Below are positions 17,192 through 25,254 of a stretch of 64,000 nucleotides of DNA, one piece after another. This DNA is from Streptomyces musisoli (GTDB taxonomy: Bacteria > Actinomycetota > Actinomycetes > Streptomycetales > Streptomycetaceae). A program made the translations under genes and the position numbers. A model generated the notes under the pieces. That model saw nothing but the letters and a program-made list of their open reading frames with translations. It did no database searches and was not told where the DNA came from. Positions within the stretch are counted from its first letter, which is position 1, and each line of letters starts with the position of its first letter. Where the stretch lies: assembly GCF_016741855.1 (NCBI RefSeq), contig NZ_JAERRH010000027.1, positions 1 to 64,000 on the forward strand. The letters run 5' to 3'.

Positions 17192-18067
17192 TCAGGTCTC
17201 GTCGAGCGCCCGGCCGGGTCCGTTCCGGTCCGTCGGTGCGGATTCCCCGCGGCCGGCACGGGAACGGAGTTCCGCGAACGCGGCCGCCGTGGGACTGGCG
17301 GGCTCGGCCTGGTAGACGACCAGTTGCTGGTGCGGGGCGTCGTTCACCGTGAAGGCCGAGAACTGGATCTCCAGCGCACCGGCCTCGGGGTGCCGGAGGT
17401 GCTTGGCCTGCCGGGTCTTTCCCCTGACCTCGTGCCGCGCCCACAGCGCGGCGAATTCGGCGCACTCCGTGCCGAGCGTGTCGACGATCTCGGTGAGCCG
17501 CGGGGAGTCGGGGTCGTGTCCGTAGGCCGCGCGGAGTGCGGCGACGCAGGACCTCGCCGCGTCCTCCCGGTCCCGGTAGAAAACGCTCCCGGCCGGGTCG
17601 AGGAACACCATGCGGGCCAGGTTGTCGAACCGCTGGAATCCGCTGTGCAGGGCCGCGGCGAGCGCGTTGTGCGCGAGGACGTCCAGGGCGGGCCCCAGGA
17701 CGAACGCGGGGGTGCCGGGCCAGCTGTCGAGCAGTTGGAGGAGCTGGCGGCTGATCCGGTCGTGTCCGGCGGTGACGCGGCGGCGCTCTCGCGGTGCCCG
17801 GCTGAGCCTGCGCAGATGACCGTGTGTCTCGGCGTCGAGCCGCAGGGCGGCGGCGACGGCGTCGACCACCTGGGGCGAGGGCCTGGCCTCGCGTCCCTGT
17901 TCCAGCCGCATGTAGTAGTCCGCGCTCATGCCGGCGAGCAGGGCGACCTCCTCGCGACGCAGCCCGGGCACCCGTCTGCGGCCGTGTTCAGGCAGGCCCA
18001 CGTCCCGTGGCTTGAGGGCCTCACGCCGCGCTCTGAGGAACTCGCCCAACGGAGTGCTCTCGCTCAT
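17192..18067 (-). CDS. Helix-turn-helix (XRE) regulator with MmyB-like ligand domain
   Basis: A 291-residue regulator. The N-terminal HTH is GEFLRARREALKPRDVGLPEHGRRRVPGLRREEVALLAGMSADYYMRLEQGR, diagnostic of the actinomycete family whose C-terminal half is an MmyB-like PAS-fold ligand domain. The latter is seen as VLAHNALAAALHSGFQ, NLARMVFLDPAGSVFYRDREDAARSCVAALR and DSPRLTEIVDTLGTECAEFAALWARHEV. Such regulators usually control a divergent or adjacent oxidoreductase or hydrolase gene. The amidohydrolase gene downstream is a possible target. Ligand unknown, perhaps fatty-acid-like by analogy with MmyB. Confidence 0.92.
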   Translation of the reverse strand: MSESTPLGEFLRARREALKPRDVGLPEHGRRRVPGLRREEVALLAGMSADYYMRLEQGREARPSPQVVDAVAAALRLDAETHGHLRRLSRAPRERRRVTAGHDRISRQLLQLLDSWPGTPAFVLGPALDVLAHNALAAALHSGFQRFDNLARMVFLDPAGSVFYRDREDAARSCVAALRAAYGHDPDSPRLTEIVDTLGTECAEFAALWARHEVRGKTRQAKHLRHPEAGALEIQFSAFTVNDAPHQQLVVYQAEPASPTAAAFAELRSRAGRGESAPTDRNGPGRALDET

Positions 18068-18076
18068 GATCCCAAC

Positions 18077-18487
18077 CTAGTCGTCCCCTGGGCCGGCGTC
18101 CCTCCTTCGCGCGGCGGCCGCCTCCAGCAGGGACCAGCCATCCATCTCGGCCGCCGTCCGCTCCTCCGGTCGCCAGCCACGGGCCAGGGCCACGTCCAGC
18201 AGCGCCCGGACGGCGCCCGGTTCATGCAGGTTCAGGTCCGCGCCCCGGGTGAAGCCCACGTCCCCGGAGCCGAAGGGTGCCCCGCCCGGGACGTACCGGC
18301 CGGGGCCGTCGGCGAAGACGATGCGCAGCGGGCCGCCGGTGCCGACCGGCTGCGGGGACAACGTGAGGATCTGGCGGCAGTCCACGGAACGGCCGTCGGC
18401 GTCCCTCCGGTGGCTGTGGCGCATCGTCCACAGGTACAGGCGCCCGTCGGCGACCAGTCGGCGCGGCTTCTTCGCATGGCGAGGCAC
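18077..18487 (-). CDS. Hypothetical conserved protein
   Basis: About 136 residues from a GTG at 18487 (MPRHAKKPRRLVADGRLYLW). The start is uncertain: the frame is open to 18715, no good ribosome site is seen, and an internal M further upstream is possible. The folded part has LVADGRLYLWTMRHSHRR, CRQILTLSPQPV, RIVFADGPGRYVPGGA and GFTRGADLNLHEPGAVRALLDVALARGWRPEE. Proteins of this shape are widespread in Streptomyces without known function. It is nine bases downstream of nothing coding; its stop lies 10 bp before the XRE gene start, so the two may be co-transcribed. Confidence 0.65.
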   Translation of the reverse strand: MPRHAKKPRRLVADGRLYLWTMRHSHRRDADGRSVDCRQILTLSPQPVGTGGPLRIVFADGPGRYVPGGAPFGSGDVGFTRGADLNLHEPGAVRALLDVALARGWRPEERTAAEMDGWSLLEAAAARRRDAGPGDD

Positions 18488-18800
18488 GCGGTCGAGGGTA
18501 CGTGGCCTGATCGACAGCACGCCCCTCGCGGTGGTCGGTCCGCCTGCGAGGCCCTCGGTGAACGCCACGGTCGGCATCCGCCCGCGCATGCAGCGTGACG
18601 CCCGGCGCCTGAGCGCCTCCCCCTCACGGCGGACCGCCGAGGAGGGTTGCACCCGCTGACCCGCGGGCGTTACCTGGAAGTACCGGCGGTGAAGCGAGCG
18701 CACGGGCCACGGCACAGTCCGAGGGCCTCGCCTTCGCGTGGCCCCGGCAGCGGCCTGTCCTCGCTGCCGTCTTCCAGCGCTCGACGCGGAGGTGACACAG
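18488..18800. other. Intergenic stretch between divergent genes
   Basis: If the GTG at 18487 is right, 313 bp separate it from the formaldehyde dehydrogenase gene. No gene or strong palindrome was recognised; part of it may belong to the N-terminus of the hypothetical protein. Confidence 0.35.
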
Positions 18801-19952
18801 GTGAAAGCCGTTGTCTACGAAAGGCCCTTCAGCGTCACGGTGAAGGACGTCGACGATCCGCAGATCCAGCACCCCAACGACGTGCTCGTACGGGTCACGT
18901 CGTCCGCGATCTGCGGATCCGACCTGCACATGTACGAGGGGCGCACGGCGGCCGAGCCGGGCATCGTCTTCGGACACGAGAACCTCGGCGTCATCGAAGA
19001 GGTCGGCGACGGTGTGGCCACCCTCTCCGTGGGCGACCGGGTCGTGATGCCCTTCAACGTCGCGTGCGGATTCTGCAAGAACTGCCTCGCCGGAGAGACG
19101 GGATTCTGCCTGACGGTCAATCCCGGATTTGCCGGCGGGGCGTACGGATACGTGGCCATGGGCCCCTACAAGGGCGGCCAGGCGGAGCGGCTGCGGGTGC
19201 CCTTCGCCGACTTCAACTGCCTGAAACTGCCACCGGGAGACGAGTTCGAGACCGACTTCGTACTGCTCGCCGACATCTTCCCGACCGGCTACCACGGCTG
19301 CGAACTCGCCCAGGTCTCGCCCGGCGAGACCGTGGCCGTCTACGGCGCCGGACCGGTGGGCCTCATGGCCGCCTACTCGGCGCTGGTGCGCGGCGCGGCC
19401 AAGGTGTTCTCGGTCGACCGGGTGCCCGAGCGGCTCGCCAAGGCGGAGGAGATCGGGGCCATCCCCATCGACTTCACCAAGGGAGACCCGGCGCAGCAGA
19501 TCAAGGAACAGACGAACGGAGAGGGTACCGACAAGGGAGTGGACGCCGTCGGCTACCAGGCCCAGGCTCACGACACCAGCCACGAGGAACCCGCCATCGT
19601 CCTCAACGAGCTGGTCGAGACGGTGCGGGCGACCGGCAGGCTCGGCATACCGGGCCTGTACGTGCCCTCCGACCCGGGCGGGCCCGACGAGCACGCCAAG
19701 CACGGCCAGCTTCTGGTCTCGATCGGGAGGATGTTCGAGAAGGGCCAGAAGATGGGGACGGGCCAGTGCAACGTCAAGCGGTACAACCGCCAGCTGCGCG
19801 ATCTGATCATCGCCGGGCGCGCCAAGCCCAGCTTCGTGGTCTCCCACGAACTGCCGCTGGAGGACGCTCCGCAGGCGTACGAGAAGTTCGACAAGCGCAT
19901 CGAGGGCTACACCAAGGTCGTCCTGCACCCGGGCCACGCCCTCGCCGCGTGA
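18801..19952 (+). CDS. fdhA: Zinc-dependent glutathione-independent formaldehyde dehydrogenase-like protein
   Basis: A 383-residue medium-chain zinc alcohol dehydrogenase. The catalytic zinc site is ICGSDLHMYEGRTAAEPGIVFGHENLGVIEEVG (Cys and His-Glu). The structural zinc cysteines are in CGFCKNCLAGETGFC. The Rossmann motif is VAVYGAGPVGLMAAYSALVRGAAKV. The long insert FAGGAYGYVAMGPYKGGQAERLRVP is typical of the Pseudomonas-type formaldehyde dismutase/dehydrogenase subgroup, which holds NAD tightly. It probably oxidises formaldehyde or related aldehydes. GGAGGT at 18788-18793 supports the GTG start. A perfect 12-bp hairpin follows at 20161. Confidence 0.92.
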   Translation: MKAVVYERPFSVTVKDVDDPQIQHPNDVLVRVTSSAICGSDLHMYEGRTAAEPGIVFGHENLGVIEEVGDGVATLSVGDRVVMPFNVACGFCKNCLAGETGFCLTVNPGFAGGAYGYVAMGPYKGGQAERLRVPFADFNCLKLPPGDEFETDFVLLADIFPTGYHGCELAQVSPGETVAVYGAGPVGLMAAYSALVRGAAKVFSVDRVPERLAKAEEIGAIPIDFTKGDPAQQIKEQTNGEGTDKGVDAVGYQAQAHDTSHEEPAIVLNELVETVRATGRLGIPGLYVPSDPGGPDEHAKHGQLLVSIGRMFEKGQKMGTGQCNVKRYNRQLRDLIIAGRAKPSFVVSHELPLEDAPQAYEKFDKRIEGYTKVVLHPGHALAA

Positions 19953-20160
19953 CGCGGTACCGGAGCGACCACCGCTCGCATGGGACACGGTGGCCGCTCG
20001 CCCCCGCGCCGACGACGTCGGCACCGCCCTGCGTGGGCTGACGGCGAGGGGGCCGTCCACCGGGGACGCCGGGGGCCGCGCCTGCGTGCGCCGCCGCCCC
20101 GGGCGCCGCCTCGGAACCGGCCCCGCGTACCGAGAAGGGATCGTACCGAGATGGGATCGT

Positions 20161-20192
20161 CTCCCCGCTCCCGACCTGACGGGAGCGGGGAG
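20161..20192 (+). terminator. Perfect 12-bp hairpin
   Basis: CTCCCCGCTCCC (20161-20172) and GGGAGCGGGGAG (20181-20192) are exact inverted repeats around an eight-base loop. No T-run follows. It probably terminates the dehydrogenase transcript, although it lies only 31 bp before the next start and could also affect that gene. Confidence 0.65.
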
Positions 20193-20223
20193 CGGCCGTC
20201 GGCGGGTCTGGGACCATGGCCTG

Positions 20224-20829
20224 GTGGACGGGAATCCGGCTTACGGCGGGGCCGTACCGGTGGACGCGCTCGCGGTGCGGCCGACGGCCCGGACAGCGGT
20301 GGCCTGGCTGCCGCCGGCAGAGCTGTGGCCGGCGATCCAGGACATCCGCTGGGAGCACGATCCACAGGTACGACGGTGGCCGCCGCACGTGAACCTGCTG
20401 TTCGGGTTCGTGCCGGAGGAGGAGTTCACCCGGGCCGTACCGCTGCTTCGCGCCGCCGCGGCCCGGAGCGCGGCGTTCACGGCGCGTCTGGCGGGAGTGC
20501 GCTCCTTCCGGCACCGGCACTACGCCACGGTGTGGCTCGATCCGGCCGCGGCGGGATCCGCGCCGTGGGCGCGTCTCCACCGGGAGCTGGAGCTGCGGTT
20601 CCCGCTGTGCCGGGGACGCGGCGGGCGCTTCACCCCGCATCTGTCCCTCGGCCGCACCCACGACCCCGGGCGCCTGGCCGCCGAGTGCGCCGTCCGGCTC
20701 GGCGCGCTGTCGGCGGTGGTCGAGGAGGTGGTCGTACTCTCCCGGCGCGAGGAGGGGCCCATGCGGCCCCGGGCGGTGATCGGTCTGGGCACGGGCGAGG
20801 TCCGCCCTCCGCGGGAGTATCCGGACTGA
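20224..20829 (+). CDS. 2'-5' RNA ligase-like (2H phosphoesterase superfamily) protein
   Basis: A 201-residue protein with the two HxT/S motifs that define 2H phosphoesterases in variant form: WPPHVNLLFGFVP and FTPHLSLGR. The central ATVWLDPAA and ARLHRELELRFPLC also fit. Family members hydrolyse cyclic phosphodiester bonds in RNA or nucleotides. The start is uncertain; GTG at 20224 (MDGNPAYGGAVPVDALAVRP) gives a compact domain, while the frame is open back to 19990 across the hairpin. No strong ribosome site is visible. Physiological substrate unknown. Confidence 0.8.
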   Translation: MDGNPAYGGAVPVDALAVRPTARTAVAWLPPAELWPAIQDIRWEHDPQVRRWPPHVNLLFGFVPEEEFTRAVPLLRAAAARSAAFTARLAGVRSFRHRHYATVWLDPAAAGSAPWARLHRELELRFPLCRGRGGRFTPHLSLGRTHDPGRLAAECAVRLGALSAVVEEVVVLSRREEGPMRPRAVIGLGTGEVRPPREYPD

Positions 20830-20872
20830 CCTCGGGCCGCCCCTGCCGCGGCCCGGCGCCTGTCCCGGCCCT

Positions 20873-20944
20873 GACCCCTGCCCCCTGCCTCTGCGTCTGC
20901 GTCTGCCCTGCCCCTGCCCCTGCCCCTGCCCCTGCCCCTGCCCG
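20873..20944. repeat. Hexanucleotide CCCTGC-type simple repeat
   Basis: About ten tandem copies of a CTGCCC/CTGCGT-like hexamer, pure CCCTGC in the second half, lie between two convergent genes and stop three bases before the ATP-grasp stop codon. It is probably a slippage-prone microsatellite. Confidence 0.85.
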
Positions 20945-20947
20945 GTA

Positions 20948-21907
20948 TTACCGCCGTCGTGGCACCGCGCGGCCCCGGGCGGACAGGCGACGGGCGACGC
21001 AGTCCTTGATGGCGGGGATGATCGCGGTCATCTCCGGTCGCCAGCCCGGTACGGCGTTGACCTCGCAGACGCTGTAGGTGTCCGGGGAGGCGAACAGCAG
21101 GTCCACCCCGGCGATGTCCAGGCCGAGAACGCCTGCCGCGCGCACCGCGAGTTCCTCCGCCCCCGGGTAGCGGCCGGTGCACAGGGTGGCGGAGCCGCCT
21201 TTGGCGATGTTGGCGGCGAGGGTGCCGTTGCCGGAGGTGTGCAGCACCGCGTCCACCGGTTCACCGTCGACCACGACCACCCGGAGCGTGCGGCCGTGCG
21301 AGGGGGCCACGTGCTCCTGGAAGAGGAACGGCGTGTCCTGCGTGAGGCTGCCCGCCACCTCCCGGAGCAGGTGCGGGTCGGGGGCGAGGAAGACCTGCCC
21401 GCCCTTCGCGCCGGCGACCGACTTCACCACGCACGGCGTGTCCAGGTGGGGGCTGCGGACGACGCCCTCCAAGGGGGCGGTCGCGTAGGTGAGGGTGTCG
21501 GGCACCGGCAGCCCGGCCAGGGCGAGTTCCTGCAACTGCCAGATCTTGTTCCGGGACTTGAGCTGGGCGTCGAAGGTGTTGACGAGGGTGCTGCCCATGC
21601 GGGTGAGGTGCCGTAGCAGGGTCACCTCGCGGTCGTGGTGCATGGGGCCGGCGACCTGGCGCACGCACACCACCTCGGGAGCGGGCAGCTGTGTGCCGCC
21701 CAGGGTCTGGAGCGTCAGCCGCCCGCCCCGCACCCCGAAGAGCAGCTCGTCGGTGTGCCAGACAGCAAAGCGTGGGCCATAGGTGCCGGTGAGCGCCGCC
21801 GCCAGTTCCTGAGTGGACCGGCGCAGCACAGCCGGCCGGTGCCGCACCAGCATCCACACGTCGGCGGGTGCCGGAACCCCCGGCAGGGCACGGTGCTGAT
21901 CGACCAC
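20948..21907 (-). CDS. RimK-type ATP-grasp ligase
   Basis: A 319-residue ATP-grasp protein. TFDAQLKSRNKIWQLQELALAGLPVPDTLTYA is the pre-ATP-grasp helix and strand. CVVKSVAGAKGGQVFLA is the nucleotide lysine and glycine loop. FLFQEHVAPSHGRTLRVVVVDGEPV follows, and VDLLFASPDTYSVCEVNAVPGWRPE contains the metal-binding E-x-N. RimK relatives add amino acids to carboxyl groups of proteins, peptides or cofactors. The GTG at 21907 has GAGGAG upstream. It stands alone; the nearest upstream gene on the strand is a small Tat-exported protein separated by a strong hairpin, so any link is speculative. Confidence 0.85.
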   Translation of the reverse strand: MVDQHRALPGVPAPADVWMLVRHRPAVLRRSTQELAAALTGTYGPRFAVWHTDELLFGVRGGRLTLQTLGGTQLPAPEVVCVRQVAGPMHHDREVTLLRHLTRMGSTLVNTFDAQLKSRNKIWQLQELALAGLPVPDTLTYATAPLEGVVRSPHLDTPCVVKSVAGAKGGQVFLAPDPHLLREVAGSLTQDTPFLFQEHVAPSHGRTLRVVVVDGEPVDAVLHTSGNGTLAANIAKGGSATLCTGRYPGAEELAVRAAGVLGLDIAGVDLLFASPDTYSVCEVNAVPGWRPEMTAIIPAIKDCVARRLSARGRAVPRRR

Positions 21908-22042
21908 GCTGGCTCCTCGCCTTTTCGCCGCCCACCACCCGCGGGCCGTCGGCGAGGCAAGTCTCGCAGTTCCGTGATCACGCTGTCACGGGCTGTGGAA
22001 CGCGACATGTGTCCACGGACGGACGAGGACCCGGGGCACCAC

Positions 22043-22093
22043 GGCGGCCGGGCACCGGACCGTGCCGGTGGCCGTGTCCGGTGCCCGGCCGCC
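22043..22093 (-). terminator. Perfect 17-bp hairpin after the Tat protein gene
   Basis: Arms at 22043-22059 and 22077-22093 are exact complements with a 17-base loop, starting nine bases after the stop at 22103. It isolates the Tat-protein transcript from the ATP-grasp gene. Confidence 0.75.
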
Positions 22094-22102
22094 GGGCCCG
22101 GG

Positions 22103-22486
22103 TCAGTTCAGCGGAGCGGGTGCCGGGGTGCCGTAGAAGGTGACCGGCGGCCAGCCCTTGGAGACGGCGAAGTCGCTGAGCAGTCTGGCGATTTCCTGAG
22201 GAGTGATGGCGTTGGCCGCCGGAGCCTCCTCCGTCGTGACGCTGAACTTGATCTGCAGTTCGTAGGGCATGTCCCTGTCGGCGTTCAGCGACGCCACACC
22301 GTCAAAGAGCGTCCCCCGGGGGAAGTCGGCCGCCGCGGTCTCCGTCTCGGCCTGCGCCGTCTCGGCCTGCGCCGCCTGGGCCTGCGCCGCCTGGGCCTGC
22401 GGCGCCGAGACCGTCCCGCCGATCATCGCGCCCGCCGCGGTCGTCCCGGAGTATCCGAGCAGGGATCGCCTCGAAATGCTGGTCAC
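22103..22486 (-). CDS. Small Tat-exported protein with Ala-Gln-Glu repeat
   Basis: A 127-residue protein starting MTSISRRSLLGYSGTTAAGA, a twin-arginine signal (SRRSLLG). The signal is followed by an Ala/Gln/Glu repeat built from AQAAQ and AETAQ units, then a folded C-terminal domain (RDMPYELQIKFSVTTEEAPAANAITPQEIARLLSDFAVSKGWPPVTFYG). The GTG at 22486 is chosen because AAAGGGGGAAGC precedes it. I do not recognise the family. Tat use suggests folding or cofactor loading before export. The repeat region in DNA is also a tandem repeat, a likely site of length variation. Confidence 0.8.
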   Translation of the reverse strand: MTSISRRSLLGYSGTTAAGAMIGGTVSAPQAQAAQAQAAQAETAQAETETAAADFPRGTLFDGVASLNADRDMPYELQIKFSVTTEEAPAANAITPQEIARLLSDFAVSKGWPPVTFYGTPAPAPLN

Positions 22487-22634
22487 GCTTCCCCCTTTTC
22501 CGCCGGCCATACGGGTGTCTCCCATGGCCACCGCTTGATCGTAAGCACATTCGACGGGGGCGGGGGCTGAACGATGTCATCCGCTTCACGGCCGGCGGCT
22601 GAAGTCCCCCGACCGGCAGACCCTGGGCCGCTCG

Positions 22635-23018
22635 TCATCCTCTGTGGACCGACAGCCGACGGCCGCTCGTCCCGTCGGTCACCGTCCTCGCTCCCAAGGC
22701 CGTGTCCAGGACCGCCCGGACCGGGCCGAGCCTGGAATCGGCCGGGCAGACGACGTCCGGTTCCGTCCGGGTGGTGATCCGCACGGTGAGGGAGACGGTT
22801 CCGGTGGTCTCGGAAGCCTCCAGCCGAGGGGTCTCGTCGCACCCGCCCGACTCCACCATGACGGTGAGGGTACGGTCATCGGCGCCCACGCCCACCGACC
22901 GGGTGATCGCCTCCTTCCTCGTGACGGTTTTCGCTCCGGCCCCTGCTCCCCACGCCGAACATCCCGTCAGGGCCACCAGGGCCGTGACGATCACTGACAC
23001 AACACGACGGTCACACAT
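22635..23018 (-). CDS. Putative lipoprotein
   Basis: A 127-residue protein starting MCDRRVVSVIVTALVALTGC, where LTGC is a lipobox, so the mature protein is probably anchored to the outer face of the membrane by the Cys at about residue 20. The rest is beta-rich with two further cysteines (GGCDETPRLEA and DVVCPADSRLGPVRAVLDTALGARTVTDG). GTG 12 bases upstream is an alternative start; neither has a good ribosome site. No known function; similar lipoproteins occur in Streptomyces. Confidence 0.7.
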   Translation of the reverse strand: MCDRRVVSVIVTALVALTGCSAWGAGAGAKTVTRKEAITRSVGVGADDRTLTVMVESGGCDETPRLEASETTGTVSLTVRITTRTEPDVVCPADSRLGPVRAVLDTALGARTVTDGTSGRRLSVHRG

Positions 23019-23187
23019 TTGGGTATTCACAGCAGATCGACGCCGTGAGGCCCCGATTCGTTCATCCCGCCGCCGGATGTCGTCGATCCGGGCGTTGGCC
23101 GCCCACCGCACCGCTTCGCACACGAGGCGGCAACCGAAGCAGTGGCCGGCGAGAGGGAGGTCCGCTCCTCGCCGCAGGAGCCGGACG

Positions 23188-24060
23188 TCAGGACGTGACG
23201 TGTGACCGCCCGGCCGAGTCCTGATCCGTCAGGAAGGCGGCCAGCGCCTCCGCCGTCTCCTCAGGCGCTTCGACCTGCGGATAGTGGCCGACGCCGGTCA
23301 GTACGGTGAAGGCGGCGCCGGGGCGTCGGCGGCGCAGGCGCTCCAGGACGTGGGCTCCGCTGACGGGGTCCTCGGGGCCCCAGACGAACAGGAGCGGGCC
23401 CTCGTACCGTTCGAGGGAGCCGGTCCAGCGGTCGAAGTGGACACGGCGGTCGTCGATGTACCGGAGCAGACGCGGGGCCAGGTGATGGCCGTTCTCGTGG
23501 GCGACGGACGTCCACATGTCGTGCAGAACCTCGTCCGGGACGGGCCTGCCCAGGACGCTGCGCAGGTTCACGGTGAACCGCTTCTCGTCGGTGAGCCGGG
23601 CCAGCAGCGGTCCGACGCGGCTGTGCAGGAGTCGCTGCATCAGGATCGGGCGGTGGAGGTCGGCGTAGAGGCCGCCGTTCAGCAGGGCGGTGCGGGTGAT
23701 GCGGCCGGGGTCGCGCGCGAGCAGCTCCTGGGCGACGGAGACGCCGTAGTCATGGGCGACCAGCGCGGTCTCACCGACACCCAGATGCTCCCAGAGGGCC
23801 TCGATCAGGTCGGCCTGCTCATGGATGGAGTAGCGGTGGCGCGGCGGCTTGTCGCTCTGCCCGAATCCGAGCAGATCGGGAGTGGTCACCCGGTGTCCGG
23901 CCGCGACCAGGTGCGGGACGGTCGTCGCCCAGTCGTGGGACGAGGTGGGGAAGCCGTGCACCAGTGTCACGGGACTGCCGTCACCGTCCTGGCGGACGAA
24001 CATGCGGTGCCCGTTCAGTTCGGGCCGCGTACCGCCCGCGATCCAGTCGGCGAGTTTCAT
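23188..24060 (-). CDS. Alpha/beta hydrolase
   Basis: A 290-residue hydrolase. The oxyanion region is TLVHGFPTSSHDW. The nucleophile position in ALVAHDYGVSVAQ is Asp in an HDYG elbow, as in haloalkane dehalogenases and epoxide hydrolases rather than GxSxG esterases. The later acid is in WGPEDPVSG and the catalytic histidine in GVGHYPQVEAPEE. It therefore probably acts on epoxides or halides. Its ATG overlaps the TetR stop as ATGA, so the regulator and enzyme are translationally coupled. Its own tail faces the lipoprotein gene. Confidence 0.88.
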   Translation of the reverse strand: MKLADWIAGGTRPELNGHRMFVRQDGDGSPVTLVHGFPTSSHDWATTVPHLVAAGHRVTTPDLLGFGQSDKPPRHRYSIHEQADLIEALWEHLGVGETALVAHDYGVSVAQELLARDPGRITRTALLNGGLYADLHRPILMQRLLHSRVGPLLARLTDEKRFTVNLRSVLGRPVPDEVLHDMWTSVAHENGHHLAPRLLRYIDDRRVHFDRWTGSLERYEGPLLFVWGPEDPVSGAHVLERLRRRRPGAAFTVLTGVGHYPQVEAPEETAEALAAFLTDQDSAGRSHVTS

Positions 24061-24737
24061 CGGGGGTCTCCCATACCGTTGAGCAGAGCGGTCAGCCCGA
24101 AGTCGAACTCCTGGTCGCCGTCGGGGATGTTGAGCGGTTCGGCGAGTTCCCGTACCAGCGGGTACTGCGGCAGTCCGGCGAACAGTTCCGTCATGGCGGT
24201 CCGTTCCTCGGCGCCGCGTGCCGCGCCGCCGGTGCCCAGCAGTGCGGTGCCGATCACGAAATGCGCGACCGTCAGATAGATGTGGACCGCTCGCGAAGGT
24301 GCCCATCCGGCCCGGGTCAGCAGGCCGAGCCCGAACTCCCGTCCGCGCAGTGCGTGGGGCCCGAGCAGCTGCCCCAGGGTGAGCAGCGGCACGATCGCGG
24401 GGTGCGCGAGCAGAACCCGTCTGAACTCCCAGGCGGCCTGTTCCAGGTCGGCCCGCCAGCCTCGGCCGGTCGTCTGCGGGACCACCTCGCCGAGCACATG
24501 GTCGACGAGTTCCACCAGCAGCTCGTCCCTGCTGGCCACGTGCCGGTACAGCGAGGTGTGCCGTACGCCGATCTCCTCGGCCACCCTGCGCATGGTGAGC
24601 GCCGCGAGCCCTTCGGCGTCCACGATCTCCAGCGCCGCCCGGGTGATCCGCCCGAGTTCGAGCCCGCCCGCACGCGGCCGCTGACGCTCGCGGGCCGCGT
24701 AGCGCGCCCGCCACCATTGCGCCGATCCCGCCTTCAC
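24057..24737 (-). CDS. TetR-family regulator (TetR class C-terminal domain)
   Basis: A 226-residue regulator. The HTH is ALEIVDAEGLAALTMRRVAEEIGVRHTSLYRHVASRDELLVELVDHVLGEV, close to the true TetR subgroup with the TetR_C ligand domain (AAWEFRRVLLAHPAIVPLL, GAARGAEERTAM). The GTG at 24737 starts MKAGSAQWWR; the open frame upstream crosses the operator and is not coding. It precedes and overlaps the hydrolase gene, so it controls its own operon through the 21-bp palindrome at 24747-24767. Confidence 0.9.
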   Translation of the reverse strand: MKAGSAQWWRARYAARERQRPRAGGLELGRITRAALEIVDAEGLAALTMRRVAEEIGVRHTSLYRHVASRDELLVELVDHVLGEVVPQTTGRGWRADLEQAAWEFRRVLLAHPAIVPLLTLGQLLGPHALRGREFGLGLLTRAGWAPSRAVHIYLTVAHFVIGTALLGTGGAARGAEERTAMTELFAGLPQYPLVRELAEPLNIPDGDQEFDFGLTALLNGMGDPR

Positions 24738-24746
24738 AGCGCAAAC

Positions 24747-24767
24747 TATGCGTCCAATGGACGCATA
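24747..24767. promoter_or_regulatory. Perfect 21-bp operator upstream of the TetR-hydrolase operon
   Basis: TATGCGTCCA and TGGACGCATA are exact inverted 10-bp arms around a single A, beginning 10 bp before the GTG. Its overlap with the translation start region implies strong autoregulation. Confidence 0.85.
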
Positions 24768-25163
24768 ACGCAAGCGTCCTGAGCGCCGGGGCGTCCACCG
24801 AGAAGGCCGTCGCCTCCCGGAGGCCACGCCCCTCCCGAAGGCCGCCCCCACCCCGGAGGCCCCCGGGCACCGTCCCGTCCCGCCCAGCAGGAACAGCCGT
24901 CGCCCGGCACCGCAGGGCGGCGAATGTTCTCGGTCGAAACCGACGCCTCGCCGGCGCTCCCACGACACCGGCGGGCAGTCCGCCCCGCCTGTTCGCACAT
25001 CCGGCGCGACCGGGCCGGGCCCAGGCCCTGTCGCGCATTTCCGCTGGCGGAAAAGGGGCTCCCTCCTCCCCCCGCACGGAAGGATCTCCTCTATTTGCGC
25101 GTATGACGGACTTTCCCTTCCTTGCCACCTCACGAGAGGAATCCGGCCACGCGTCTCCGGCTC
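24768..25163. other. Non-coding upstream region of the RiPP operon, with a palindrome
   Basis: No gene is seen in this roughly 400-bp stretch. TTTCCGC-TG-GCGGAAA at 25038-25053 is a 16-bp inverted repeat about 110 bp upstream of the promoter proposed for the RiPP operon and may bind a regulator. No regulator gene lies within the operon. Confidence 0.45.
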
Positions 25164-25193
25164 TTGTGACACCTCTTCACGCCCGCCTAGGAT
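25164..25193 (+). promoter_or_regulatory. Candidate housekeeping promoter of the RiPP operon
   Basis: TTGTGA (25164-25169) and TAGGAT (25188-25193) with an 18-bp spacer match vegetative sigma promoters of Streptomyces. They lie about 60 bp before the MFS start. Prediction from sequence only. Confidence 0.55.
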
Positions 25194-25254
25194 CCCGCTC
25201 GCTCCGCCTCCGCCACACTTTCTGCACAATTTCGCCACGCCGGTGAGGTGCTTC

